A DNA stretch of 64,000 nucleotides from Euphorbia lathyris (taxonomy: Eukaryota > Streptophyta > Magnoliopsida > Malpighiales > Euphorbiaceae), in contig NC_088918.1 in the NCBI RefSeq assembly GCF_963576675.1, positions 63,133,001 to 63,197,000 on the forward strand, read 5' to 3'. Positions within the stretch are counted from its first letter, which is position 1. Each line of letters begins with the position of its first letter. The notes under the pieces are model-generated. The model was not told where the DNA came from. It worked only from the letters and a program-made list of their open reading frames with translations, and made no database searches. Below, piece after piece: positions 43,774 through 55,620 of this stretch. The position numbers and the translations under genes were made by a program.

Positions 43774-46700
43774 TGTAGACACCGGGGTCGGAGGACCGAT
43801 GAAGAAAAATCATAAAAAGGGATCCAAATCAGTCGATTGAAATAAATGATGAGTCAATAAAAAATAAAAAAAAACGTTGTTCGAAGGAACCGTGAAGACC
43901 GGTTTGATCGAATTCAGAAATCGAATCGAGATGACGGGCGAATCGGTTCCGCGAGTGAAATCTTAAATCGTCTCGCCGAGTTCGGGGTATTTCACGCCCT
44001 TTTCCTATTAATTTTATTATTAATAAAATCTCGGGACGATAGAGGGTTTTATTTTGGTATTCGAGCAATCCAAAAAATATATACATGGTTTTGTAAAAAG
44101 ATCGATTTTATAAAAAGCTAATTTTATAAAATCGGTTTTGACAAAAATGATTTTCGATGAAAATCGTTATGGATTTTAGTTAATTTTAGGTGTATTTTAT
44201 TTGTTTAACTATTTATTTTTATTATTTTATTATTATATATATAAACGCGGCCCCGTCGGGGGCCGCTATTTTCGTCACGGGCCGTTGGACGGCCCGTGAC
44301 GGGGCTGGGCCGCCAGGCCCAGCCCAATAGCACTTGGCTTTTGGCCAAGTGCAATTTCGCTGCACTTGGCCAAAGCCAAGTGCTTTTATTTTTCTTTTTA
44401 AAAAAAAAAAATAAAAAAATAAAATAAAATAATAATCATAATAATAATAATAATCATAACAATAAAGATAATAATGAATAAGCTCATCTAGCTTGCCTTT
44501 GGCTCCAAGTTGGCTTGGAGCCAAAAATAAATGAAGTTTGGGGTTCCATTTGCCTATAAATAGGATGGAGCCCAAGGCAAATGGGAGGAGGAAATTGGAC
44601 CCGAACCTCTGGAAAAATTCGGCGAGACCCGAACAAAGCAAAAAAAAACACCAAAAATCCGACTCTAAACACTAATCAATCGACTTGATTTGGACTCCGT
44701 TATCGATGAAAAGGTAAAATCCGAGGAACTAGACCCATTTATTGTGTTTTTATTGTTCTTCATTGTTCAATAATATTTACTTAATTTTTGTTTACTATTT
44801 GAATAAGTATTTGGTTTTGATTTTAAAATAAAACTTCGTTTTGGATCCCAATACGAACCGTGACCCGATTCAAGGGTAGTTCGGGATCCAAACGTCGTAG
44901 ATCCGTGTGTTTATAAACGTTTTGAACCATTATTTTCAATAAAACGTTGTTTTAGAATCCTCCGTTACAAACCATGACCCGATTTGGGGTAGTTTGGGGG
45001 CTAAAATGATGAAATAGAGTAGATCTGCCATTTTTATTAAATCTGGAAATTGAGGGATTGATTGTGATATTTTAAGAATTTCTATCGCAAACTGCAGTTT
45101 AGTGACGGAGTTTCTGTCACTAAATCTGCTGTAATTTTTAAATAATTTTCTAAAGTGGGTTGCATTTATTTTGACGGTATATACTATATTTCATTGATTG
45201 TGTTTTTTTTTGGTAAGATCATTGATTGTGTTTTATATTACTTACTAATTTTCACTATTAACATATTCCTTTTACTCTCCCTTTTATTTTATTATAATGA
45301 TATAAATATACATATATTATTTCCATTTTCATTTTAACTTTTAATTCTTTCATTTTGCTATACATATAATTCACTTATTTTGTTATTAATAGGTTCTTAC
45401 TTTATATGGGTATAAAGGTAGCATATATCTATTTTATGTATAGGTTTATTTAGGTTGGGTATTTTTGGTCCTTTTCGGATTTGATGTGAGAGCAGGGACT
45501 ATTTTGGATATTTTACACTTTATTGGTTATTGAGTTTTTTTATTAATTTGTAGGATGTGTTTTAAGGATAAATCCATAGATAAGGGTATATTAGAGTATT
45601 ATTTTGTGTTTTAATCTTTTTTGGGGTTATACACACATATATTTAATAGTGTGAATAATGTTGTCTTTTGTGCATTTTTCATTCTAACTACTTTTGGGGT
45701 TTATTAATATTTAAGGAGTATTTAGTTTATTAGTTTAGCACATTTAATAGGAAAAACTATTTTGGGGGGGTTATTTTCTATGAATCCATTATGTAAAAAC
45801 TGTTTGGAGTTAAAAGTTATTTTCTTATTTATGAACCTTGTTCGTTGTTTTTACATGTTTTTAATTAAAATAAAATGGTATTATATCTAGTATTATTTTC
45901 ATTACTATTTTTACCTATTAATAATCTTAATATATATATATTCTCTTTTCCTCATTTTTAATCTATAGGTATAATTACCATTTCTACTAAAAATGTATAT
46001 ATATGTATATATTTCTTCTTCTCCCTTTGACATCTATATGTATATATTTCAAAGGTATTTGGTTGGGTGAGTTTTGGATTAAAATAGTTAATTGTTGTAA
46101 ATATGTTCAAGTGAGGATTAATTTGAGGGAAAAGGGGAAAATGAACTACAAAAAGAGATTCCAATTTGGTTACTTAAACTAAATATTTCTAGAGGTTCCT
46201 AATGTAAATAAAAGGTTTTTAGTTCTTTATCATTCTCAAACGTCTTCCTAAAATATCACGTTTTGAAACCTTAATCCGTTCCAATGGCGGATTAAGCGAG
46301 CCTTGTAATTAAAAGCGTTTTCCGGAAAATAATATTGTTTTGAATCGTTTTCCTATCTAAACGGTTTTGTACAAAAGCAAATGGACTTGTATGCTTAATC
46401 ACGTTTTTGGTTAAAACTTCTTGTTCAAAGTTTTCAAAACGCTCGAGTCGTTCCAACGGCGATTCGAGTGAACATCATGTAAATTAACGGGGTTTTGAAA
46501 CGTACCTAAATCGTTCCAACGACGATTAAGGCACGAACCATTTAAATAAACTCGTTTTTGGGAGTGAGCTTAGTTTAGAGTTAATATGTAAATTAAAGCA
46601 CAAAACACACTATGAATAAATCAATTCTTCCCTCTCCCCCTCTCTCTCCTATGTATTTTAAATTTATGCAAAATGGGTGATTCTTTACTAAACTGGCTTT

Positions 46701-47104
46701 CAATAACATGCTCAAAACGGTTTTCAAAGCGACAAAGAAAAGGTTTCAAATGAATTTTAAACTTAAAGAAATATGCGATTAGTCCGTTATCGCCTAACAC
46801 GCTGAGTAGGAGGCCGGTGGTTCATAACCGGGCGATATCGGGGTGCCTAGTAGCCTTTCTCCGGAAAGGAGCTAGCCTTCTCGGCTCGTACCTAAGTTTC
46901 CCGAACCCTCACCGATCTCCCGCAAGGGATCGGTGTTCATTTTCCCATTCGTGGGTGGCGACTCTTCCATACTCCGAGCTCCGGTCCTGCCGAGCAGCTT
47001 GATTCCACGATTGGTTGCTTTCGGCGCCAATCACCGGTTACGTCGCCATGAGGTGGCCACCCCCCGGTCCGCCCGGGCGAGGCCGTTCGGCACCTTGTCT
47101 AACA
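43774..47104 (+). repeat. 3' LTR of Tat-2
   Basis: TGTAGACACC to TCTAACA. It matches the 5' LTR with roughly thirty substitutions and about ten small indels, including an extra 26 bases near 45205-45230 that duplicate adjoining sequence (ATTGATTGTG) with an intervening T run. TATA box at 44555-44562. Confidence 0.95.
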
Positions 47105-47109
47105 CCAGC

Positions 47110-48190
47110 TGAGACCCCTGCTGTCTAACAGACTCAGAGATATCAGATTCTTCATCATCAATGGAACATGCCTGACTTCGTTCAACGTGCAGAACTTACC
47201 ATCATGTGTCCTCAACTTGATCGAGCCTATTCCAACTGATTTGCAGACATGAATATTAGCCATTGAAATGCTACCTCCATCTACCTGCTTATAAGTTGAA
47301 AACCACTCTCTCCTTGGACAAATATGATAAGATGCTCCAGAATCAAGAACCCACACATCAGAGTTATGAGTGTGTCCGTCAGCAACTAGAGCAATATCAT
47401 TTTCAGAGCTGCTGTCGCCATCTGCTACAGCAGCAGAACCTGGTTGATTTTCTGATTTCTTCTTCTTCTTTGGACAATCAGTTTTCCAATGTCCTTTCTC
47501 CTTACAGTAATTACAAGTGTCGTCTGGCTTGGGACTCTTTGAGAACGGCTTCTTAGACTTCTTCTTTCCACCATTTCCCTTTCCCTTACTGCCGCTGGCA
47601 AACAGTCCAGAGGCCTGATTATCTGCACCTGTATTGCTCGCCTTATGGCGCAACTCCCTGCTATGAAGAGATGACCTAACTTCTTCCAAAGTCACCGAAT
47701 CTTTACCAATAATAAATGATTGAACAAAATTCTCATATGAAAGCGGTAAAGAAACCAACAGAATCAAAGCAGCATCTTCATCTTCAATTTTCACATCAAT
47801 ATTACGTAATTCTAGTAATAATGTGTTCAATTGATCTAAATGATCCCTGAGTTGCGTACCTTCCTGCATTCGCAAGCCAAACAGACGTTGTTTCAGAAGA
47901 AGTTTGTTTGTTAGAGATTTCGTCATGTACAAACTCTCTAACTTCATCCACAGACCAGCAGCAGTCTCTTCGTCTGAGACCTCAGTGATGACGTCATCTG
48001 CGAGGCACAACATAATTGTCGAATGTGCCTTTTCTTCTAGAATCGCCATCTCAGCAGTGACTTCTCCCGTTGCCTTCTTCAATGGCGTCCACAGACCTTG
48101 TTGTTTTAACAAAGCCCGCATCTTGATCTGACATAGACTGAAACTATTTCTCCCGGTAAACTTTTCGATTTTCACGTTCATCGCAGACAT
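47110..48190 (-). CDS. Copia-2 gag and start of protease (first part of the polyprotein)
   Basis: It starts with ATG at 48190 (MSAMNVKIEKFTGRN). A gag domain of the UBN2/copia type spans the first 200 residues (LWMKLESLYMTKSLTNKLLL, QLNTLLLELRNIDVKIEDED). A zinc knuckle CNYCKEKGHWKTDC (C-X2-C-X4-H-X4-C) follows, and the protease active site WVLDSGASYHIC. The reading is uninterrupted until Tat-2 at the CCAGC target, after which it resumes in the same frame at 29793. Upstream are the primer site and right-hand LTR. This part would make the capsid and the aspartic protease. Confidence 0.94.
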
Positions 48191-48245
48191 CTTTCTCTCC
48201 CAAAACCAAAACCCCGATCGAAAACCGAAAGCTCTGATACCAGTT

Positions 48246-48612
48246 TGTTGTGCGGAATTAATGAAAGATAAAATAATAAACAATCGAAAAACACAGATTT
48301 ACGTGGTTCACCAACGTTGTGTTGGCTAGTCCACGGGCAGAAGGAGAATAGTATTATTAGGAGGGAGAGAAATTCAGATTACGATGATTAGGTTACATAA
48401 TGGGGTATTTATAATACCCAATCTAACCTAATCCCACTAGGAACCCATGATCCTAATCCCACTAGGAACCCATGATCCCAATCCCAATCCAACTAGGAAC
48501 CCATGATCCCAATCCAACTAGGAACCCATGATCATAATCCAACTAGGAATCCGAAAACCCAAATCCTACTCCGAATAGGAAACGGGATATACTGATTCAA
48601 GGCATTATGACA
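48246..48612 (-). repeat. 5' LTR of copia-2
   Basis: It has 367 bases and differs from the left copy only at about 48533 (A for C) and 48608 (T for C). On the minus strand TGGTATCAGAGC follows three bases after it. Confidence 0.95.
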
Positions 48613-48617
48613 GAATC

Positions 48618-49885
48618 AAAAGTTATAATTTGGTTAACTAGGTAAAAGTAAAAAAATAGAAAAGAAGCAAAATTCAAGGTGTTGGGTTCAAGCTTACAAC
48701 AATGATATTGTTTTTGCGGGTGAACTTTATATAGGAAAGTGTTTAAAAAGTGGAGTATATTACTATTCAATGTGTGGAAGATATAAGGGTGATTGGATTG
48801 ATGATTAGTATGATGGGTTTAGTGTGGAGACATGGGCTAAAGGTAGCCAATATAGAGGGCAATAAAAGCAAGGTTTAAGGCATGGGATTGCAGTTTACAC
48901 ATGTCATGTTTATTCTAGGGAATGGACTAATGGAAACTGCCATGAAACTATTTTATACCTTTATAAGTAAATATGTTGCTGAATTCAAACGGAGAAATGA
49001 AATTCTTGTTTGCTTCTTCTATTGATAAGTATCCAAATTCCATCATCAATGTGATAGAGAAATGTTATGTTTCAATCTCTTTTGTTTGGGTCTAAAAAAG
49101 TAAGATGTAAAGTAGAGACATTTTGTTTCACTTTGTTGGGTAGAGAATTTTAGATAAACAATTGAATATGTGCATGAATTTGTTTATTTATATAGTTGAA
49201 AAATTTGGATACAATGAGTAATCCTAAAGCAGTAACTTGAATTGTCAATTACAACTTTAAGTTTGGCCGTTCCGAATTATGTGTGATATTTAGATTAATT
49301 TGTTGCAGTCGAAGAAATATATGACATTTAGCGTAGTTATTTTTCATATGATCTAATTGACATTATTATGTGTATAATGCAAGTATTTCAATAGCTGAAA
49401 CAATATGGTTTTAATTGAAACAACTAAATTTTTTGTATTTTTCGATTGATTGATGCATAATTTGTGAATGTTTATTTGTTAATTTCAGCAACACTAAAAA
49501 ATTTTAAAATGTTATTCTTGCGCCTTTATTAAGGATTCTAATCTCTATTTTTTCATTTGCTAATACACATTACATAGGAAATTTGAATGCTTTAAAATAA
49601 GCAAGAATTTGAGTTTTTTGTTCTAAATTTGAAGTTATATAATTTGGTTTTTTTGTGTCTTTAATTTATTTTAATTTTTGTTGGAGTTTTGTTTGCTAGA
49701 TAATTAGTTGATTATTTATTTTATAGAATTAGTTGTGTTAACTTATAGAATATTTTGATGACAATAGTATTCATAATAGTTGAACAAGTCACTACAGTGA
49801 TAAATATTTTGTGAATACTGAGCAAATAAATGAGATAAATATTTTATGAATATTGAGCAAATAAAGGACATCAATATTTATCAAA
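48618..49885. other. Host flank right of copia-2
   Basis: AT-rich, no gene seen. From about 49400 it is similar to 57000-57400, part of the diverged duplication of the locus. Confidence 0.5.
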
Positions 49886-50498
49886 CTAGTCTTGTGCCAG
49901 CGCATTGCGCGAGTTGATAAATTTTTTTCTTGTATAAAATTTAACATTTTAATATTTTTTTAAATTTTATATTATTTACATGTATTGATATTAATATTTT
50001 GTTTGAAAATAATTTAAATTTACAAATTGTAAATAAATTAACAAACATACTTTTATAATTGATTGATAATAGTTTGGAAGTTGTTAAAGTCATAATCTAT
50101 TGTCCCTGTTGACATGTTTGCAAGGGTCATTCCTTTTCGTTCTTGTATAATATTTTTTTTATATAATCTTTCAATTTTAAAACATATATTTACTACACTT
50201 TGTAATAAGTCGATTGCATCTATTAATAGAAATTACCTAAATTCATTAAAATCTTCATCAAGCGATGGAGAAACAACAAAATAACATAAAGGTGAATTAG
50301 TAATTAATAATGAAACAATAGTACTGAAAGATTTAGATGATGGATATTTCAATTTGCATATGAAACATGTGATGCTATTTATAATTCAATATTTGAATTG
50401 ATGAAACTGTTCGATTGAATTTGTATAGGCTGTGTAATTAATGAATTTATTTTGACAATAAAATTGAAATACTATTTATGATATTAATATAGTAGTTA

Positions 50499-53198
50499 AT
50501 TTTTTTGGTAGGGAAAAGAAAGTAAAGACCAAACAAACACCACAACAAATTAACCCGGGATTAGCCTAGGAAAGCTAACCCTCACAATATCTTCAGAAAG
50601 CAAAGATAACAGTTAATCAGGAGGGGAAGAGAAAATAGAGACGCCCAAAGCCCTCTCATGGCCCTCAGCAGCAAGCTGATCTACCACCCGATTCTGCTCC
50701 CTGAAAACATGGAAAAAGTTGATAGAATCGAAAAAGGAGCAAATCCTTCTAATTGCTTTAACTAAATTCTGGCTCCCTAAACATAGAGCCCTTTTATCAG
50801 AAATCATCTTGACTGATTCAAGATTGTCTGACTCCACTAGCATCCTCTTAATCCCCAGATCCTCTGCCACCCTAAGCCTAGAAAAGATACCATAGAGCTC
50901 GGTAATAAAAGAGGAGCCCAAACCCAGATTTTGAGCAAAACCTGACAACCAAGCACCTCCTACATCTCTCAATACACCACCGACAGCAATTCTTCCGTCC
51001 TCTTTACGCGACCCATCGGTGTTCAACTTTACCATCCCTTCACCTGGTCTATCCCAGCCTATCAGATGAACAGTCATCTTTTGGATAGAACCTGCTAAAC
51101 TATCAACCTTGAAACTCTCAATTATTGAATTAACTTCTCTGAAGAAGAAAGCCAGCAAATTAGGAATGACAACCGCTCCTTCTCCAAATACCTCAACATT
51201 CATCCTATGCTAAATTTGGTGGTAGACCATAGCAAACAGAATTACTCCATGTTCGAGCTCAGCCAACAACTTCCCTTCAACACCCTCCCTAAACCAGTCT
51301 TGTTCTGAATAGGAAAAGAAGGCAGAAAGACACTGCTCAGGCAGAACTTTCCTCCACACGGCCTTACTTCCAGCACAAGCTCTAAGAACATGGCAACTGG
51401 TTTTCGCATGAGCTTTACATCTACTACAAGCATCAGAGTCCACCAAATGTCGTCTTTTCCTTTCAACATTCATTAGAAGATTATTCTTAGCACAAAGCCA
51501 AAGAAAACTCCTAATACGATAAGTAACCTTCAAGGACCAAATACCTTTCCAAAGGTTTGAAGGAGGAACATCCAAATTGTGATTAAAGGCCTCAAAAGTA
51601 GATTTACAAGAATAAGCACCATTATTAGTAAATGACCAACAACGAGTATCGCCATCTTCCTCCATACTGCTAACTTTAACTCCCTATATTCTCAGGAGCA
51701 TTTCGAGACTAAAAAAACGATCAAATTTAGACCAATCACACTTTCCCTAGTCAGTCACAACATCCGCAATTCTCTAATTTCGGACCTCAAGAGGCGGAGG
51801 AAAAGTACAAATCTCTAATAAAGGCCGCTTTCCAAGCCAGGCATCATTCCAAAACCTAATCGATCTATCATTGCCAACTAACCAACTAATACTAGTACAA
51901 AATTCAGAAAAAACTGCATTAACCCCTTTCCATAAAAAGGAACAGGCCTTAACTTTTTATTTTTACCCCCCAAAAATCCTATCATTCCTATATTTCCCGC
52001 ACAGGAGCCGAACCCACAGAGCAGATGGAGATTGCCACATCCTCCAAAGGAGTTTCATTAACAACAATTTGTTATTATCCCTAGCCTGTCTAATCCCAAG
52101 GCCACCCATACCTTTAGGTTGGCAAACCTCCTTCCAAGGAACAAGATGAATTTTCCTTCTCTCCACCGAGTCCCCCCACAGGAAGCGCCGATTGATTTTA
52201 TCTAAACCGTTGAGAACTAGTTCAGGAAGATGACAAGCTTGCATAATATGATTGGGCGCTGCACAGTTCACTGACTGAATCAAAGTAAGATGACTCGCAA
52301 GAGAAAGTGATTTTGCCTTCCAATTAGCACTCTTACAATTAATTTTGTCAAAAACATCCTTGAAAGACGCCTTAGATACTCTATCACTATGGAGAGGAAT
52401 CCCCAGGTAGTTGCCCAAAGATTTGGTAAGAGGAATGCCCGACAACTCACTCAGACGTTTACAGACACCCTGATCCATATTATTAGAACACAACATCCAC
52501 GATTTTTGGATATTAAGTTTTTATCCAAAGGCAGAGCAAAAGCAATTGAGGATATCCATAATCACCCCAATTTGCTCCTCACTTCCCTCGACAAACATCA
52601 TCACATCATCCACAAAAAATAAATGCATCACCGGGGGGCAAAACTTGTTAATGGAAACAGGATGAAAACTCTCAGTTACCACAGCCTCCTGTATAAGGTG
52701 AGTCAACCTCTCCATAGCAATAACGAACAAGAAAGGGCTCATAGGGTCACCCTGACGAATACCCCGGGTAGGAGTAAATTCATCGGACATATCCCTATTT
52801 ATCATAACTTGAAACACTGGAGAAGTAATACAAACCTCAATTAATCTCCTCCAATTCTCTGGGATCCCAGCACTCTTCAGACTCTCAAGAAGAAAACTCC
52901 AGTTAAGCCGATCATAGGCTTTCTCCAGATCAAGTTTTAAAGCCACAATGTCGCGCTTACCCTTTTTAACTTTCATCGAATGAACCATTTCCTGTGCAAT
53001 AACGACATTATCCATCATCTATCTACCAGGCACAAAACTACCTTGATTCTGGCTGATAATATCAGGGAGAATACAATGGAGTCTCTTAGCCACAATTTTG
53101 GTAACAGCCTTATAGAGAACATTGCACAGACTAATCGGCCTTATTTGTAAGAAAGAAGAAGTCTTCTCCACCTTAGGAATCAGAACCAGTAAAGTTTT
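50499..53198 (-). mobile_element. 5'-truncated L1-type LINE
   Basis: It is flanked by an exact 16-base target duplication ATTAATATAGTAGTTA (50483-50498 and 53199-53214). The 3' end, at low coordinates, has only a short T run on the plus strand (a short poly(A) tail). The 5' part including the endonuclease is missing, as usual for target-primed reverse transcription. Confidence 0.93.
50613..53196 (-). pseudogene. LINE reverse transcriptase, zinc domain and RNase H
   Basis: Read from the high end: VLIPKVEKTSSFLQIRPISL and AKRLHCILPDII (RT start), then DLEKAYDRLNWSFL, GIRQGDPMSPFLFV and the catalytic region read as HLFFVDDVMMF (usual FADD position). Then come SLGNYLGIPL and the connection region, WGDSVERRKIHLVPW, and the zf-RVT type block LWKGIWSLKVTYRIRSFLWL with CSRCK. 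Finally, RNase H with KLNTDGSRKEDG, TELYGIFSRL and VESDN. Stops lie near 53019, 52500 and 51205, and the pieces are in different frames. Plant L1 elements with a C-terminal RNase H have this order. The copy is inactive. Confidence 0.9.
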
Positions 53199-53359
53199 AT
53201 TAATATAGTAGTTATGATATTTCAATTTTCTAGTTACTATTAATATAGATAATTTAAATTCATATATTTTGCCCTACGGTGCCAACTAAGCAAAAAGACC
53301 TCTGAAACACTTCTTATCAATTCTCTCTGCTTCCGCTATTATATATAGTATAGATTACT

Positions 53360-54060
53360 TTAAAATTATATTTATAGTATTTTTCTAAGAATGAAAAATA
53401 AAACAGTGAAATGTAAAACTACTTAAAATATACACATTATTATTACATGAATACTCATTTACAAACAAAAGAAGAAGAAGTATGAAAATAAAGAATTCTC
53501 CTACAATCTAATATGAAGAAATCACCTGCAAAAATAAGAAACAAAAAAATAAGACTCAAAATAAAAAAATTGATATAAGAGCCTCATAAAAGAATATATT
53601 TGTCAAAATCAGTTTCATATCAATAGAACCTCTAAAGAATCTATTGTAAAAATATTTTTATTATAAAGTGTGTCATTCAAAAACAGTTATACTACAAAAT
53701 TTCATAGAAAACCTTTACTAGCATGAGTCTGGTATAAGATCTCTACTGTGAAGTTAATTACTAAAGACAAAATAATAGACATTTCACAACAGTCATATTA
53801 GAATAGATGAATTTTCTTCAACTACAAAAAGAGATCAAAACCTCATTTGTAACTTGGATGGACTTACAACAAATTTGCTATATTGAGTTCATCTAAAGTC
53901 TTTTCGACATTCTTCAAGAGATCAAAGATTTAATGTTCATTTTTCTTTGTAATTCAAAACAATTCAATCATCTTGTTAAGTTTCTTACTTAATCTTTAAA
54001 AGTAAGATTGTAAACACACTATGTTGTGTAGGATAGTTTAATCACTTAAACTATAAAAGT
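53360..54060. repeat. Diverged repeat unit R, copy 1, with the segment before it
   Basis: The stretch with TTCTCCTACAATCTAATATG through GATAGTTTAATCACTTAAAC recurs, diverged, at 54061-54180 with 55124-55600, and at 60440-60842. The segment before it (53380-53430, GAATGAAAAATAAAACAGTG) recurs at 58150-58205. No coding signal was seen. Confidence 0.6.
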
Positions 54061-54180
54061 GATAAGTGGTTTGATTCTTACTAGAGAAAATAATTCTCTT
54101 ACAATCCATTATGAATAAATCACCTACAAAGATAAGAGATAAATAAATAAGACTCAAAATAAAAGATTATGATATAAGAG

Positions 54181-55123
54181 AATACCTAGTGCAAAGTAAC
54201 AAAATTTGTTACTTTGTACCTCCACGTCATCAAAAGTAACACACTAAAATTACATACCATTAGAAAGCATTGTTACTTCAATTTTTAGTAGACCCCACTT
54301 GTCATAAAACACTCTATATTTACTTAATTAACATACAACTAACAATTTTTTACTCAACAATATAATTAATTCAATAGTAATTATTAATACAAAAAAAATA
54401 TTTATCTAATATAATAATTAATTCAATATGCATTATTATTTTAATAAAAATAAATAAATAATTAATTAATTATTATGAAATAAATTAAATTTATTGTATG
54501 ACTAATTATTTATTAAACTATTAAATATGTTTATAGTTTTTGGGGAAGTATTAATTTAGGCTCCACATACAAAATAGTACAAATATAGTCTTAACGTTTA
54601 AAAAAGGGTACCAATTTAAGTTTTGATAACGAAATGTGATACGTCATTCATATTACTCTGTTAAGTTTCGATTTCTCCCTATGTACAATTGACAAAACTT
54701 AATGGAATAATATGAATAATGTGTCATGTTTCATTATCGAGGTTTAAATTTGTACCATTTTTTAAACGTTAAGTATATTGGTGTTATTTTGTACATAGAA
54801 CATAAATTGATACTTCCACAAAACCAAAATAGAATAATAGCTCATCTTAGATTTAATAAATTAATATCAAATTCACAAAAAAATAAAATAAAATAAATTA
54901 ATATCAAATACTCTCAACCGTACTAAATTGGAGAGTTTTTACTTTGCCAAATAAAAAAAATAAAACTAAAGGTGGAAAGAGAAAGTAATATTTTATCGAA
55001 GAAAGAGAAAATTGGTTGTTATCAAAATAAGTTACAAACCAAAATTGGTTACATCCTATATAATGGTTGGTTACAATCACTTTGTTGAAAGTAACAACAA
55101 AACCATATGCACTAGGAATGCTT
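54181..55123. mobile_element. Non-autonomous TIR element (possibly Mutator-like) in repeat R copy 2
   Basis: The inverted ends are CCTAGTGCA (left) and TGCACTAGG (right), with further inverted GTTACTTT motifs. The flanks ATATAAGAG and CTTTAAGAG resemble a 7-9 base target duplication. Copy 1 of the repeat shows the empty site (ATATAAGAGCCTC). Contains the second foldback MITE. No protein is encoded. Confidence 0.6.
54544..54817. mobile_element. Foldback MITE, copy 2
   Basis: The same arms as 11307-11500 (TTAATTTAGGCTCCACATAC on the left, ACATAAATTGATAC on the right), with a longer, more diverged centre. Confidence 0.65.
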
Positions 55124-55620
55124 TAAGAGTCTCATAAAAATAAAAGATTTGTTAAAATCAGTCTCACATTAAAAGAACATTAAACAATCTATTGTTATTT
55201 AAATATCTTTATAGTAAAACATTTCATACAAAATATTTACTAGCAAGAGTTTTATATAATATCTCTATTTTAAAGTGTTTTAACGACTAAAGATAAAATA
55301 ACATACACTTCACAATGGTTATATAACAAGAAAAAGAGACCAAAGACACATTTGCAACTTGCGAAGACTTACAACAAATTTGCTATATTTAGTACATCTA
55401 TTGTCTTTCAATCATTGATCAAGAAATCAGGGAATTAGTGTTCATATTTTTTTTGTAAATCGAATGAATTCAATCAACTTATGAAGTTTCTTACTTAATA
55501 TTTAAATGTAATATTCTAAACACACTAGTTTTTGTAGGATAGTTTAATTATTTAAGCTATTAAAGTAATCAATGGTTCGATTCTTACTAGAAAAAAGAAT
55601 CGTAACGGTCTGTTAATCAC

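Larger units (their letters stand above)
29794..47104 (+). mobile_element. Tat-2: complete Ty3/gypsy Tat-lineage element nested in copia-2
   Basis: The LTRs are 29794-33095 and 43774-47104. The 5-base target duplication CCAGC lies at 29789-29793 and 47105-47109; removing the element and one copy restores the copia frame. Order: 5' LTR, primer site, 2-kb leader, gag, extra gag-like modules, linker, RT, RNase H, archaeal-type RNase H, integrase, triple hairpins, remnant of an antisense gene, four kinds of tandem repeats, polypurine tract, 3' LTR. The LTRs differ by roughly 1 percent plus small indels, so insertion is recent. Coding parts are already broken by stops, a deletion and frameshifts. 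Confidence 0.96.
26477..48612 (-). mobile_element. Copia-2: Tnt1-like Ty1/copia retrotransposon with a nested Tat element
   Basis: The two LTRs of 367 bases (26477-26843 and 48246-48612) differ at two positions. The target duplication is GAATC (26472-26476 and 48613-48617). On the minus strand the primer site TGGTATCAGAGC follows the right-hand LTR and the purine tract AAGGTGGAGATT precedes the left-hand one. The coding region runs from an ATG at 48190 to a stop at 26951. It is interrupted only by Tat-2 (29794-47104) and its 5-base duplication. Net length is about 4.8 kb. The gag and pol sequence is of the Tork/Tnt1 type. This is a young copy, likely coding-competent before Tat-2 landed. Confidence 0.96.
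49886..53354 (-). mobile_element. Small non-autonomous Helitron, split by a LINE
   Basis: On the minus strand it begins TCTATACTATATATAATAGC and ends with the short hairpin GCGCAATGCGC, 12 bases, then CTAG. It is inserted between A and T with no target duplication. The empty site is visible in the duplicated copy at 57395-57400 (ATCAAATTAG against ATCAAA / TTAC here). Without the LINE it is about 750 bases. It encodes no Rep-helicase. Confidence 0.78.
54061..55620. repeat. Repeat unit R, copy 2, interrupted by a TIR element
   Basis: It begins TAATTCTCTTACAATCCATTATG and resumes after 55123 with TCTCATAAAAATAAAAGATT. The two halves join to the same order as copy 1. Confidence 0.6.
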
